Shown: positions 1 to 5,043, counted from the stretch's first letter. The stretch: 5,831 nucleotides of DNA from an uncultured Erysipelotrichaceae bacterium (GCA_902771745.1 CACXYG010000095.1:1-5831); one strand, 5' to 3'. Notes: a model not told the origin generated them from the letters alone. A program made the numbers and translations.

Positions 1-229
1 CGATACGACCATAACCGAATGGGTGTTTGTGATCGGGTTTCTTGTTGGCAAGTTTGGTGCCGACGATGGTGATGACACTAGAGATGGCATCGGTAAGGTT
101 ATTGACCGCATCTAAGATGATGGCAATCGAACCGACAAGAATACCGATGAAGATTTTGAAACTAACAAGAACGATATTACCAAGAATACCGATTACACTG
201 GTTTTGACAATGACTTGATCGCGATTCAT
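1..229 (-). CDS. Cation diffusion facilitator family transporter, N-terminal part (runs off left edge)
   Basis: Only the first 76 codons are in the window; the ATG is at 229-227. The protein starts MNRDQVIVKTSVIG and has two hydrophobic segments, about residues 10-37 and 48-58. Between them lies the TM2 motif D40-A-V-N43-N-L-T-D47-A-I-S-S, followed by the cytoplasmic loop motif HPFGYGR (69-75), which is diagnostic of the CDF family. These inner-membrane antiporters export divalent metals (Zn, Mn, Fe, Co) in exchange for protons. Asn43-xxx-Asp47 stands where zinc CDFs usually have His/Asp-xxx-Asp; Asn-type sites are associated with manganese exporters such as pneumococcal MntE, so manganese is a reasonable but unproven guess. 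The gene follows ohrR with only 3 bp between them, and its Shine-Dalgarno lies in ohrR's last codons, so the two are probably co-transcribed and translationally coupled. The family call is firm; the substrate is not. Confidence 0.93.
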   Translation of the reverse strand, partial: MNRDQVIVKTSVIGILGNIVLVSFKIFIGILVGSIAIILDAVNNLTDAISSVITIVGTKLANKKPDHKHPFGYGRI

Positions 230-232
230 AAA

Positions 233-673
233 TTACTCCTTTTTCAATTTGCCCAAGACTTTATAAAGTAAGGAATACAAGGCTTTGGCTTCCTCTGGTT
301 CCAAACATACGCAAGAACCGATCTTATAAGGAACCTCAAGGGCTTTTTCTTTTAATTCCTCACCCTTATTGGTCAAAGAGATGATAAGGTTTCTCTCATC
401 ATCTTTCTTACGATGCCTTATGACATAACCTTTCTCTTCTAACTTCTTGACAAGTGGGGTTAAAGTACCGCTATCTAAAAGCAAGTACTCACCAAGCTTC
501 TTGATATTGGTATCACCATACTCCCATAAGACAAGCATAGTGATGTACTGGGTGTAAGTCAAATCCAGTTCGTCGAGAAACGGTTGATACTGTCTGACGA
601 TTTCCTTAGAGGCAGCATAAAGGGGGAAACAGATCTGATTCTCGATTTTTAAAACATCATACTTATTTGCCAT
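233..673 (-). CDS. ohrR: OhrR, MarR-family organic-peroxide-sensing repressor
   Basis: The 146-residue protein aligns from end to end by eye with Bacillus subtilis OhrR: KIENQICFPLYAASKE at 9-24, the winged-helix DNA-binding core LLLDSGTLTPLVKKLEEKG (64-82) and the wing DDERNLIISLT (91-101). The sensing Cys15 is present, with Tyr19, Tyr29 and Tyr40, the tyrosines that surround the reactive cysteine in the B. subtilis protein. Organic peroxides oxidise Cys15 and release the dimer from DNA. Unlike B. subtilis OhrR, this protein has Cys121 and Cys123 near the C-terminus, close to the resolving cysteine of two-Cys OhrR proteins from Xanthomonas (Cys22/Cys127), which suggests an intersubunit disulfide mechanism. 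The start is set by AAGGAG at 685-680, six bases before the ATG. It lies between a peroxidase gene upstream and a CDF transporter downstream. The likely target is the box upstream of the peroxidase gene. Confidence 0.95.
   Translation of the reverse strand: MANKYDVLKIENQICFPLYAASKEIVRQYQPFLDELDLTYTQYITMLVLWEYGDTNIKKLGEYLLLDSGTLTPLVKKLEEKGYVIRHRKKDDERNLIISLTNKGEELKEKALEVPYKIGSCVCLEPEEAKALYSLLYKVLGKLKKE
235..240 (-). promoter_or_regulatory. Ribosome binding site of the CDF gene embedded in the ohrR stop region
   Basis: On the minus strand AGGAGT is followed six bases after its GGAG core by ATG at 229. The T is the first base of ohrR's TAA, and GAG is its last sense codon. A ribosome terminating on ohrR therefore sits on the initiation site of the transporter, the classical arrangement for translational coupling. 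Confidence 0.8.
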
Positions 674-685
674 ATTAAACTCCTT

Positions 686-716
686 AAAAAGAAATGGCTT
701 AGTTGCCTAAGCCATT
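686..716 (-). terminator. Intrinsic terminator of the peroxidase gene (also holds the ohrR promoter)
   Basis: A perfect 10-bp inverted repeat pairs 693-702 with 707-716. On the minus strand it reads AATGGCTTAG, loop GCAA (a GNRA tetraloop), CTAAGCCATT, followed by TCTTTTT. Together with the end of the stem this gives an interrupted U-tract (UUUCUUUUU). It begins nine bases past the peroxidase stop codon and ends just before the ohrR Shine-Dalgarno. It should stop or attenuate transcripts coming from the peroxidase gene. Confidence 0.75.
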
Positions 717-744
717 ATAGTATATTACTTTTTCAATTCAGCAA
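714..744 (-). promoter_or_regulatory. Candidate ohrR promoter overlapping the terminator
   Basis: A consensus TATAAT lies at 719-714 on the minus strand. The best -35 is TTGCTG at 744-739 with a long 19-bp spacer, so the upstream element is weak. The expected start, seven bases past the -10, is near 707, at the apex of the terminator hairpin. Such a transcript would carry only the second arm of the stem and could not form the terminator. No OhrR-type box is visible here. Confidence 0.5.
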
Positions 745-1207
745 CGACATCTTCTTCTAATTTTTCAGGGGTCGTGGTTGGAGCATAGCGGTTGATGACT
801 TCACCTTTTCTATTCAAAAGGAACTTGGAGAAATTCCACTTGATATTAGAGCCAAGGATACCGCCCTTCTGTTCCTTTAACCATTTGTAGAGTGGATCAG
901 CGTTATCGCCGTTGACATCGATCTTCTTGAACTGAGGGAAAGAAGCGTTGTACTTTAAAGAACAGAACTGATGAATCTCTTCATCAGAACCAGGAGCCTG
1001 GTGACCAAACTGATTGCAGGGGAAGTCAAGAATGACAAAACCCTGATCCTTATAAGTATCATAAAGCTTCTGTAAACCTTCGTATTGTGGAGTAAAACCA
1101 CAACCGGTAGCAGTATTGACAACTAAAATAACCTTACCTTCATATTCTTTTAAAGAAACATCATTACCCTTCTGGTCTTTGACAGTAAAATCATAAATTG
1201 TGGACAT
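725..1207 (-). CDS. gpx: Glutathione peroxidase family protein (BsaA/BtuE-like thiol peroxidase)
   Basis: A full-length 160-residue protein of the non-selenium glutathione peroxidase family, a cytoplasmic thioredoxin-fold enzyme that reduces organic and hydrogen peroxides. Signature blocks are VVNTATGCGFTPQY (29-42) with peroxidatic Cys36, LDFPCNQFGHQAPGS (60-74) with Gln70, and KWNFSKFLL (123-131) with Trp124 and Asn125, so the catalytic tetrad Cys36/Gln70/Trp124/Asn125 is complete. Cys82, in QFCSLKYNASFP, is the candidate resolving cysteine, and the short single-domain form points to thioredoxin rather than glutathione as the usual reductant. Codon 36 is TGC-type Cys, not a recoded TGA. AAGGAGG at 1223-1217 lies nine bases before the ATG. 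The gene has its own promoter under an OhrR-type operator, and a terminator follows, so it is mainly a single-gene unit upstream of its probable regulator ohrR. Confidence 0.96.
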   Translation of the reverse strand: MSTIYDFTVKDQKGNDVSLKEYEGKVILVVNTATGCGFTPQYEGLQKLYDTYKDQGFVILDFPCNQFGHQAPGSDEEIHQFCSLKYNASFPQFKKIDVNGDNADPLYKWLKEQKGGILGSNIKWNFSKFLLNRKGEVINRYAPTTTPEKLEEDVVAELKK

Positions 1208-1236
1208 AATTTCTTACCTCCTTAATGTAAGCAATT

Positions 1237-1252
1237 AAATTGTACACAATTT
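1237..1252. promoter_or_regulatory. OhrR-type operator over the peroxidase -10
   Basis: AAATTGT-AC-ACAATTT is a palindrome with perfect 7-bp arms. With its left flank (1232-1251) it differs by one base in 20 from the B. subtilis ohrA operator core CAATTAAATTGTATACAATT, as I remember that sequence. The box covers the -10 hexamer of the peroxidase promoter, where a bound repressor would block RNA polymerase. OhrR encoded immediately downstream is the obvious ligand. Confidence 0.8.
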
Positions 1253-1267
1253 GTTGCAAGGAATCAA
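1239..1267 (-). promoter_or_regulatory. Promoter of the peroxidase gene
   Basis: On the minus strand TTGATT (1267-1262) and TACAAT (1244-1239) are separated by exactly 17 bp, a good sigma-A-type promoter. Transcription would start near 1232, giving a leader of about 25 bases containing the strong Shine-Dalgarno at 1223-1217. The -10 lies inside the OhrR-type palindrome, and the -35 lies in the loop of a second inverted repeat. Confidence 0.75.
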
Positions 1268-1276
1268 TACCTTGCA
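1255..1276. repeat. Inverted repeat framing the peroxidase -35
   Basis: TGCAAGG (1255-1261) and CCTTGCA (1270-1276) form a perfect 7-bp inverted repeat around an 8-base centre that contains the -35 hexamer TTGATT. Neither strand's stem is followed by a clean U-run: the minus strand continues ACAAATTG, and the plus strand has an interrupted T-rich stretch. An intrinsic terminator for the upstream flavodoxin gene is therefore unlikely. A second operator is possible. The right arm overlaps a 10-bp palindrome TTGCATGCAA at 1272-1281. Confidence 0.5.
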
Positions 1277-1298
1277 TGCAATTTATTTTTTGAAAAGT

Positions 1299-1808
1299 TT
1301 AATGGGTTTCCACCCAGTTCTTGATACGGTTATGACTCTTGGATGCTAATGTTCCTGGGATAGGTAAAGGATCTAAAACCTCTGCCCCTTTGGCTTTGAA
1401 ACGTATGGTGGAGACAGAAGCACCAAGTCCACTACCTTCATGCGTGGATAACGGATAGATCTTCTTATTGGCAAAATCATATTTTTCCAAGAAGGATAAA
1501 ACAGCCATTGGAGCCATGCTCCAATAGATGGGATAACACAAATAGATAGTGTCATACTCAGCAATGCTATCAGGAAGATTGATAAGTTCTGGCTTATCAT
1601 TCTTCTGCTGAGCGATTCTAGCTTCTTCACAACACTGATCATAATCATCGGAATAAGGATGCTTCATGATTAAAGGAAGCATATCACCACCAGTGCATTC
1701 TTTGATGAATTCCGCACAGATCTGGGTATTGCCTTTTTCTAAGAATTTCTTTTCTCCATCAAACCAGTTTTCACCAGCTTTGGAATAATAGACGATTAGT
1801 GTTTTCAT
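1299..1808 (-). CDS. Flavodoxin-like FMN protein (flavodoxin_4 type)
   Basis: The 169-residue protein has a flavodoxin fold. It opens with KTLIVYYSKAGENWF (2-16) and continues with EKGNTQICAEFI (24-35), which together form the FMN phosphate-binding loop in the long variant typical of the flavodoxin_4 family. IYLCYPIYWSMAPM (88-101) is the second FMN loop, with Tyr92 and Trp96 placed to stack on the isoalloxazine ring. PLSTHEGSGLG (119-129) is the third conserved loop. Such proteins are cytoplasmic electron carriers or quinone/flavin reductases; the partner is unknown. Five cysteines (31, 38, 59, 60, 91) include an adjacent Cys59-Cys60 pair. GGAG at 1820-1817 lies eight bases before the ATG, inside the preceding acetyltransferase gene, and the two genes overlap by ATGA, so they are translated together. 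No clear terminator follows, so some read-through into the peroxidase gene is possible. Confidence 0.9.
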   Translation of the reverse strand: MKTLIVYYSKAGENWFDGEKKFLEKGNTQICAEFIKECTGGDMLPLIMKHPYSDDYDQCCEEARIAQQKNDKPELINLPDSIAEYDTIYLCYPIYWSMAPMAVLSFLEKYDFANKKIYPLSTHEGSGLGASVSTIRFKAKGAEVLDPLPIPGTLASKSHNRIKNWVETH

Positions 1809-2242
1809 AATGTTTTCTCCAATATCAAGCCTTCTTCATTGATGACAAAGGCACATTTTTCATAAAATTCTTCACAACCTTTTATGGTATTTAACGTAAT
1901 CTTCTTGATGTTGTGCTTCTTTACTTCTTCTATCACGAGATTCATCATCAACGAGCCGATATGTTGATGTTGAATCTTCTGATTGATAAAGAAATCGATG
2001 ATGGTGTATTCCTTATGATCCATATAAGTGAAGATCAAACCAAGACAGCAACCAAGAATCTCACCTTCCTCTTCTAAGACAAAAGAAAGATTCATCGGAG
2101 AAGAAAATATCTCTTGAAAACGTTTTTGACATTCTTGTGCTGTCCAGTCTTCTTTCCAAGGCTCACCTTTAAAAGCCTCAGCCATGATTTCACTTGCGGA
2201 AGAAAGATCTTTTTCTTCCATTCTTCTTAATAATTTAGCCAT
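1805..2242 (-). CDS. GNAT-family N-acetyltransferase
   Basis: The 145-residue protein has the GNAT order of elements: an N-terminal strand and helix LLRRMEEKDLSSASEIMAEAF (4-24), EGEILGCCLGLIF (59-71), strand YTIIDFFINQ (79-88), the acetyl-CoA pyrophosphate loop IQHQHIGSLMMNLVIEE (90-106) and the closing motif GCEEFYEKCAF (122-132). It should transfer an acetyl group from acetyl-CoA to an amine; the substrate cannot be read from sequence. The usual Q/RxxGxG/A loop reads Q91-H-Q-H94-I-G96-S97, so the first glycine is replaced by His. The ATG at 2242 has no good Shine-Dalgarno (the nearest, AAAAGG, ends 12 bases upstream) and coincides with the expected transcription start. An internal ATG at 2221 (Met8) would cut into the first strand, so I kept the longer form. 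The gene overlaps the flavodoxin gene by 4 bp. Confidence 0.88.
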   Translation of the reverse strand: MAKLLRRMEEKDLSSASEIMAEAFKGEPWKEDWTAQECQKRFQEIFSSPMNLSFVLEEEGEILGCCLGLIFTYMDHKEYTIIDFFINQKIQHQHIGSLMMNLVIEEVKKHNIKKITLNTIKGCEEFYEKCAFVINEEGLILEKTL

Positions 2243-2248
2243 GCAAAC

Positions 2249-2277
2249 ATTATACCTTTTCTTATCCGAAATCTTAA
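2249..2277 (-). promoter_or_regulatory. Promoter of the acetyltransferase-flavodoxin operon
   Basis: On the minus strand TTAAGA (2277-2272), a 17-bp spacer and a consensus TATAAT (2254-2249) precede the ATG at 2242 by only six bases. The seventh base after the -10 is the A of the ATG, so the mRNA is predicted to be leaderless or nearly so. Confidence 0.7.
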
Positions 2278-2285
2278 GGAAGAAT

Positions 2286-2294
2286 TGGTATAAT
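2286..2294 (+). promoter_or_regulatory. Extended -10 promoter of the pseudouridine synthase gene
   Basis: TGG-TATAAT is an extended -10 (TGnTATAAT) with no recognisable -35; the expected position 2266-2271 reads CCGAAA. The start codon begins eight bases after the -10, so the predicted transcript starts at 2301 or 2302. The octamer GGTATAAT also occurs on the opposite strand at 2256-2249. Confidence 0.65.
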
Positions 2295-2301
2295 AATCAA
2301 G

Positions 2302-2946
2302 ATGAAAAACGCACCATATCAAATACTGTACGAAGATGAAGAAATCCTTGTTGTCTATAAACAACGAGACGTCTTTTCTATCCGCACCAAAGATAAAAAG
2401 ACCTTCTCCCATAATCTCTATCACTATTTATATCTCTACTTAAAAGAAAAAGGTGAGAACCTTTTTGTTGTCCATCGCCTAGATTATGAGACCAGCGGTG
2501 TCATGATCTTTGCCAAAAGCAAAGCTATGAAAGAAAAACTGCAGAAGTGTTTTGAAGATAGAAAAGTCGAACGCTATTATGAAGCTGTTATTAAAGAGAA
2601 GATTGAATTAGGAACAAAACACGATGTCTTGCAGTATCTGAGCGATGGGGAAAATGGAACCAAGGTTAAAGTCGTCGATGAAAAGACAGGTAAAGATGCC
2701 ATCACTCATATACAAGCTCATAACTATATTCAGATCGGTACAGCCTTGAATATAAATATTGAAACCGGTAGAAGAAACCAGATCAGAATCGCCTTATATT
2801 CTTTAGGCTATACCTTATTAGGAGATAAACGTTACTCGAATAACGAGAACAAACGCATGTATTTAAATAGTTACGCCTTGATTTTCCCATCTGATTTAGG
2901 ATTAAAAGAAAACGAATTTATCACTAAACCGCTCTGGTTAGCATAG
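2302..2946 (+). CDS. RluA-type RNA pseudouridine synthase
   Basis: The 214-residue protein has an RluA-family catalytic domain without an S4 domain. It begins with YQILYEDEEILVVYK (6-20), where the family usually has VVNKP. The catalytic motif HRLDYETSGVMIFAK (58-72) contains the invariant Asp61. ETGRRNQIRI (154-163), followed by SLGYTLLGDKRY, is the C-terminal motif usually seen as TGRTHQIRxH, here with RN for TH. The enzyme isomerises uridine to pseudouridine in rRNA or tRNA; the target site cannot be inferred. The ATG at 2302 is the only in-frame start that preserves the N-terminal strand. No Shine-Dalgarno lies within range: AAGGA at 2276-2280 is 21 bases away and would lie upstream of the predicted transcript. 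Expression therefore may be leaderless. It ends 72 bp before the next gene. Confidence 0.93.
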   Translation: MKNAPYQILYEDEEILVVYKQRDVFSIRTKDKKTFSHNLYHYLYLYLKEKGENLFVVHRLDYETSGVMIFAKSKAMKEKLQKCFEDRKVERYYEAVIKEKIELGTKHDVLQYLSDGENGTKVKVVDEKTGKDAITHIQAHNYIQIGTALNINIETGRRNQIRIALYSLGYTLLGDKRYSNNENKRMYLNSYALIFPSDLGLKENEFITKPLWLA

Positions 2947-2961
2947 ACAAGAGCATATTCC

Positions 2962-2990
2962 TTTCTATTAAAAGCAAACTGGAATAAAAT
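2962..2990 (+). promoter_or_regulatory. Possible promoter of the DUF3737 operon
   Basis: TTTCTA (2962-2967), a 17-bp spacer and TAAAAT (2985-2990) could form a weak promoter with a start near 2997 and a leader of about 22 bases. A 6-bp inverted repeat TATTCC (2956-2961) / GGAATA (2981-2986) brackets most of it. No terminator follows the pseudouridine synthase gene, so read-through is an alternative. Confidence 0.3.
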
Positions 2991-3018
2991 GTTACGATTA
3001 GTATTGGAGGAAGTACAC

Positions 3019-3882
3019 ATGGATATCTATTCAAATAACCACTACACAGGCGAAAGAGCCTTATTCCGATTACAAAACGCAGTAGTCAAAGACTGCCTTT
3101 TTGACGATGGTGAATCTCCATTAAAGGAAGCGAGAAATCTCAAAGTTGAGAATGTCACCTTCGGTTGGAAGTACCCCTTATGGTATGGAAGACATCACGA
3201 AGTGAGAAACTGTACTTTTTTGGAAATGTCTCGTTCTGGTATCTGGTATACCCATAACTCCAAGTTCTACGATTGTCACATCATCGCTCCAAAAGAATTC
3301 CGTCGATGTAACAACATCTATTTAGAAAACATCATTTTTGATGATGCGAAAGAGACCTTATGGAACTGTAGTAACGTTGAAATGAAGAATGTCAAAGCCA
3401 AAGGCGATTATCTTGCCATGAATGTTCAGGGCTTGAAAGTTGATCATTTAGAATTGGATGGTAACTACTTTGCAGATGGTGCTAGTGACATTGAAGTCAC
3501 TAACAGCGTCTTAAATTCCAAAGATGCCTTCTGGAATTGCAAGAATGTCACCGTCAGAGATAGTGTCATCAATGGCGAATACTTCGGCTGGAACTCCGAA
3601 AATGTCACTCTCATCAACTGTACCATCTCGTCTCATCAGGGTTTCTGTTACATGAAGAATCTCACTTTGATCAACTGTACCATCAAGGATTCTGATTTGA
3701 CTTTTGAATATTGTGAAAACATCAACGCTCAAATCAATTCTTCTCTCTCTTCTGTCAAGAATCCAATCTCTGGTGAAATCAGATGTGAAGGTGTCAAAGA
3801 GATGATCAGAGATGATGAAAGAATCGATTTGACCAAGATTCATGTCTTAGTCAAAAAGGGTGATGGTTATGAGCAAATATAA
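3019..3882 (+). CDS. DUF3737 family right-handed beta-helix protein, function unknown
   Basis: The 287-residue protein matches the DUF3737 family: YTGERALFRLQNAVVKDCLF near the start, DGESPLKEARNL (30-41), FGWKYPLWYGRHHEVRNCTF, SRSGIWYTHN, APKEFRRCNNIYLENI, KETLWNCSNVEMKNVKAKGD, and NCKNVTV / NSENVTLINCTI / MKNLTLINCTI repeats. The recurring (N/S)xxV-xLxNCxI pattern of about 19-22 residues is what a parallel beta-helix produces, one rung per repeat, with asparagine/cysteine ladders at the turns. No signal peptide or membrane segment is seen, so it is probably cytoplasmic. No catalytic activity can be assigned. The start at 3019 is chosen because GGAGG (3006-3010) lies eight bases before it; an in-frame ATG at 2989 would place that site inside the gene. 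Its 3' end overlaps the C-S lyase gene by 14 bp, so the two are coupled. Confidence 0.9.
   Translation: MDIYSNNHYTGERALFRLQNAVVKDCLFDDGESPLKEARNLKVENVTFGWKYPLWYGRHHEVRNCTFLEMSRSGIWYTHNSKFYDCHIIAPKEFRRCNNIYLENIIFDDAKETLWNCSNVEMKNVKAKGDYLAMNVQGLKVDHLELDGNYFADGASDIEVTNSVLNSKDAFWNCKNVTVRDSVINGEYFGWNSENVTLINCTISSHQGFCYMKNLTLINCTIKDSDLTFEYCENINAQINSSLSSVKNPISGEIRCEGVKEMIRDDERIDLTKIHVLVKKGDGYEQI
3601..3684 (+). repeat. Tandem-like 57-bp spaced DNA repeat inside the DUF3737 gene
   Basis: The segments 3601-3627 and 3658-3684 match at 24 of 27 bases and share the exact 15-mer ATCAACTGTACCATC (3613-3627 and 3670-3684). The offset of 57 bp is 19 codons, one beta-helix rung, and both copies encode N-(V/L)-T-L-I-N-C-T-I. 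This points to duplication or gene conversion between neighbouring rungs. Confidence 0.7.
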
Positions 3883-5038
3883 CTTTGATGAATTGACCGA
3901 TCGTCGTAATACCGGCAGTGTGAAATGGAACGTCAAAGAGGACGAACTTCCGATGTGGATTGCCGATATGGACTTTAAGACAGCTCCAGAAATCAAGGCT
4001 GCTTTAGAGAAAAGAGTCTCTTCTGGTATCTACGGTTACACCGAACCAGGTGATGACTGGTATGACGCATATATCCGCTTTTTTGAAGAAAGACATCACT
4101 TCACTATTGCAAGAGATTGGTTAGTTTTTTGCACTGGTGTAGTGCCAACCATTTCTTCTAGCGTCAGAAAACTCACTTCGGTTGGTGATAATGTCATTGT
4201 TTTATCTCCTGTCTATAATATTTTCTATAATTCCATCATCAACAACCAGAGAAATATTCTTCAGGTTCCCTTACTTTATAAAGAAAACGAATACTCTATC
4301 GATTGGGAGAACCTCGAAAAAGCTTTACAGGATGAAAAGACCACTCTTTTGATTTTCTGCAACCCTGCCAATCCAGTCTCTAAGATCTGGTCAAGAGAAG
4401 AATTAGAACGTCTTGGTAAACTCTGTGCTGAAAACAACGTTCCAGTTCTTTCTGATGAAATTCATTGTGAACTGGTTCGTCCTGGTAAGGAATATATTCC
4501 TTTTGCCAGTGTCAACGATACCAATCTGAATAATAGTATCATGGCTATAGCACCAACCAAGACTTTCAACTTGGCGGGCATTCAGACATCTGCTATTGTC
4601 ATTGCAAATCCTGAATTAAGAAAAAAAGTTGTTCGTCAAATCAACACCGATGAAGTCGCTGAACCAAATGTCTTTTCCTGCCCAGCAGCCATCGCCGCTT
4701 TTAATCAAGGAAGAGAGTGGCTTGATGAATTAAGAGAATATCTCTTTGCCAATAGAGATTTTGTCAAATCCTATTTGCAGACGAATATTCCAGAACTTAC
4801 CTTAGTCGATGGCGATGCCACCTACTTATTATGGATCAACATCGATAAACTCAATACAAACAGTGAAGAATTCACCACCTTCTTAAGAGAACATACTGGT
4901 TTGATTGTCAATGAAGGTAAAGAATATGGTGGAAATGGAGACCACTTCATTCGTCTTAATGTCGCTTGCCCAAGAGCGAGACTTTTAGAAGGACTTCAAA
5001 GATTACATAAAGGCGTGATAGAATTCTTACAGAGGTAA
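3869..5038 (+). CDS. patB: PatB/MalY-type PLP-dependent C-S lyase (cystathionine beta-lyase family aminotransferase fold)
   Basis: The 389-residue protein has the fold-type I PLP architecture of PatB/MalY enzymes. It begins NFDELTDRRNTGSVKWN, then has LPMWIADMDFKTAPEI, the glycine/tyrosine motif GIYGYTE, the cofactor-stacking segment SPVYNIFYNSI, FCNPANPVSKIW, SDEIHCEL with Asp196 for the pyridine nitrogen, and the Schiff-base lysine Lys231 in APTKTFNLAG. Near the C-terminus, HFIRLNVACPRARL supplies the arginine that holds the substrate carboxylate. These enzymes cleave the C-S bond of cystathionine or cysteine S-conjugates to a thiol, pyruvate and ammonia. MalY of E. coli also acts as a regulator. 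I start at ATG 3869 because AAGGGTG (3856-3862) is six bases upstream; GTG 3860 and ATG 3863 would overlap or abut that site. The gene overlaps DUF3737 by 14 bp and is followed after 5 bp by a nitroreductase. True physiological substrate is unknown. Confidence 0.93.
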   Translation: MSKYNFDELTDRRNTGSVKWNVKEDELPMWIADMDFKTAPEIKAALEKRVSSGIYGYTEPGDDWYDAYIRFFEERHHFTIARDWLVFCTGVVPTISSSVRKLTSVGDNVIVLSPVYNIFYNSIINNQRNILQVPLLYKENEYSIDWENLEKALQDEKTTLLIFCNPANPVSKIWSREELERLGKLCAENNVPVLSDEIHCELVRPGKEYIPFASVNDTNLNNSIMAIAPTKTFNLAGIQTSAIVIANPELRKKVVRQINTDEVAEPNVFSCPAAIAAFNQGREWLDELREYLFANRDFVKSYLQTNIPELTLVDGDATYLLWINIDKLNTNSEEFTTFLREHTGLIVNEGKEYGGNGDHFIRLNVACPRARLLEGLQRLHKGVIEFLQR

Positions 5039-5043
5039 CAAGT

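Noticed and set aside
725..1207. Possible selenoprotein form of the glutathione peroxidase
   Set aside because: The catalytic position is an ordinary Cys codon, with no in-frame TGA.
1255..1291. Terminator for the flavodoxin gene
   Set aside because: On the minus strand the stem is not followed by a U-run; the T-rich stretch lies on the wrong side.
1373..1648. Minus-strand open frame of 91 codons
   Set aside because: It is in another frame of the flavodoxin gene, which has clear family motifs and a proper ribosome binding site.
2227..2424. Minus-strand open frame of 65 codons across the divergent promoter region
   Set aside because: It overlaps the starts of both the acetyltransferase and the pseudouridine synthase and has no recognisable motif.
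2989..3018. Upstream start for the DUF3737 gene (ATG 2989)
   Set aside because: The GGAGG at 3006-3010 is positioned for ATG 3019; the ten extra residues do not resemble the family N-terminus.
3511..3843. Minus-strand open frame of 110 codons
   Set aside because: It lies wholly inside the DUF3737 gene on the other strand; its internal repetitiveness mirrors the beta-helix codon repeats, and it has no family resemblance.
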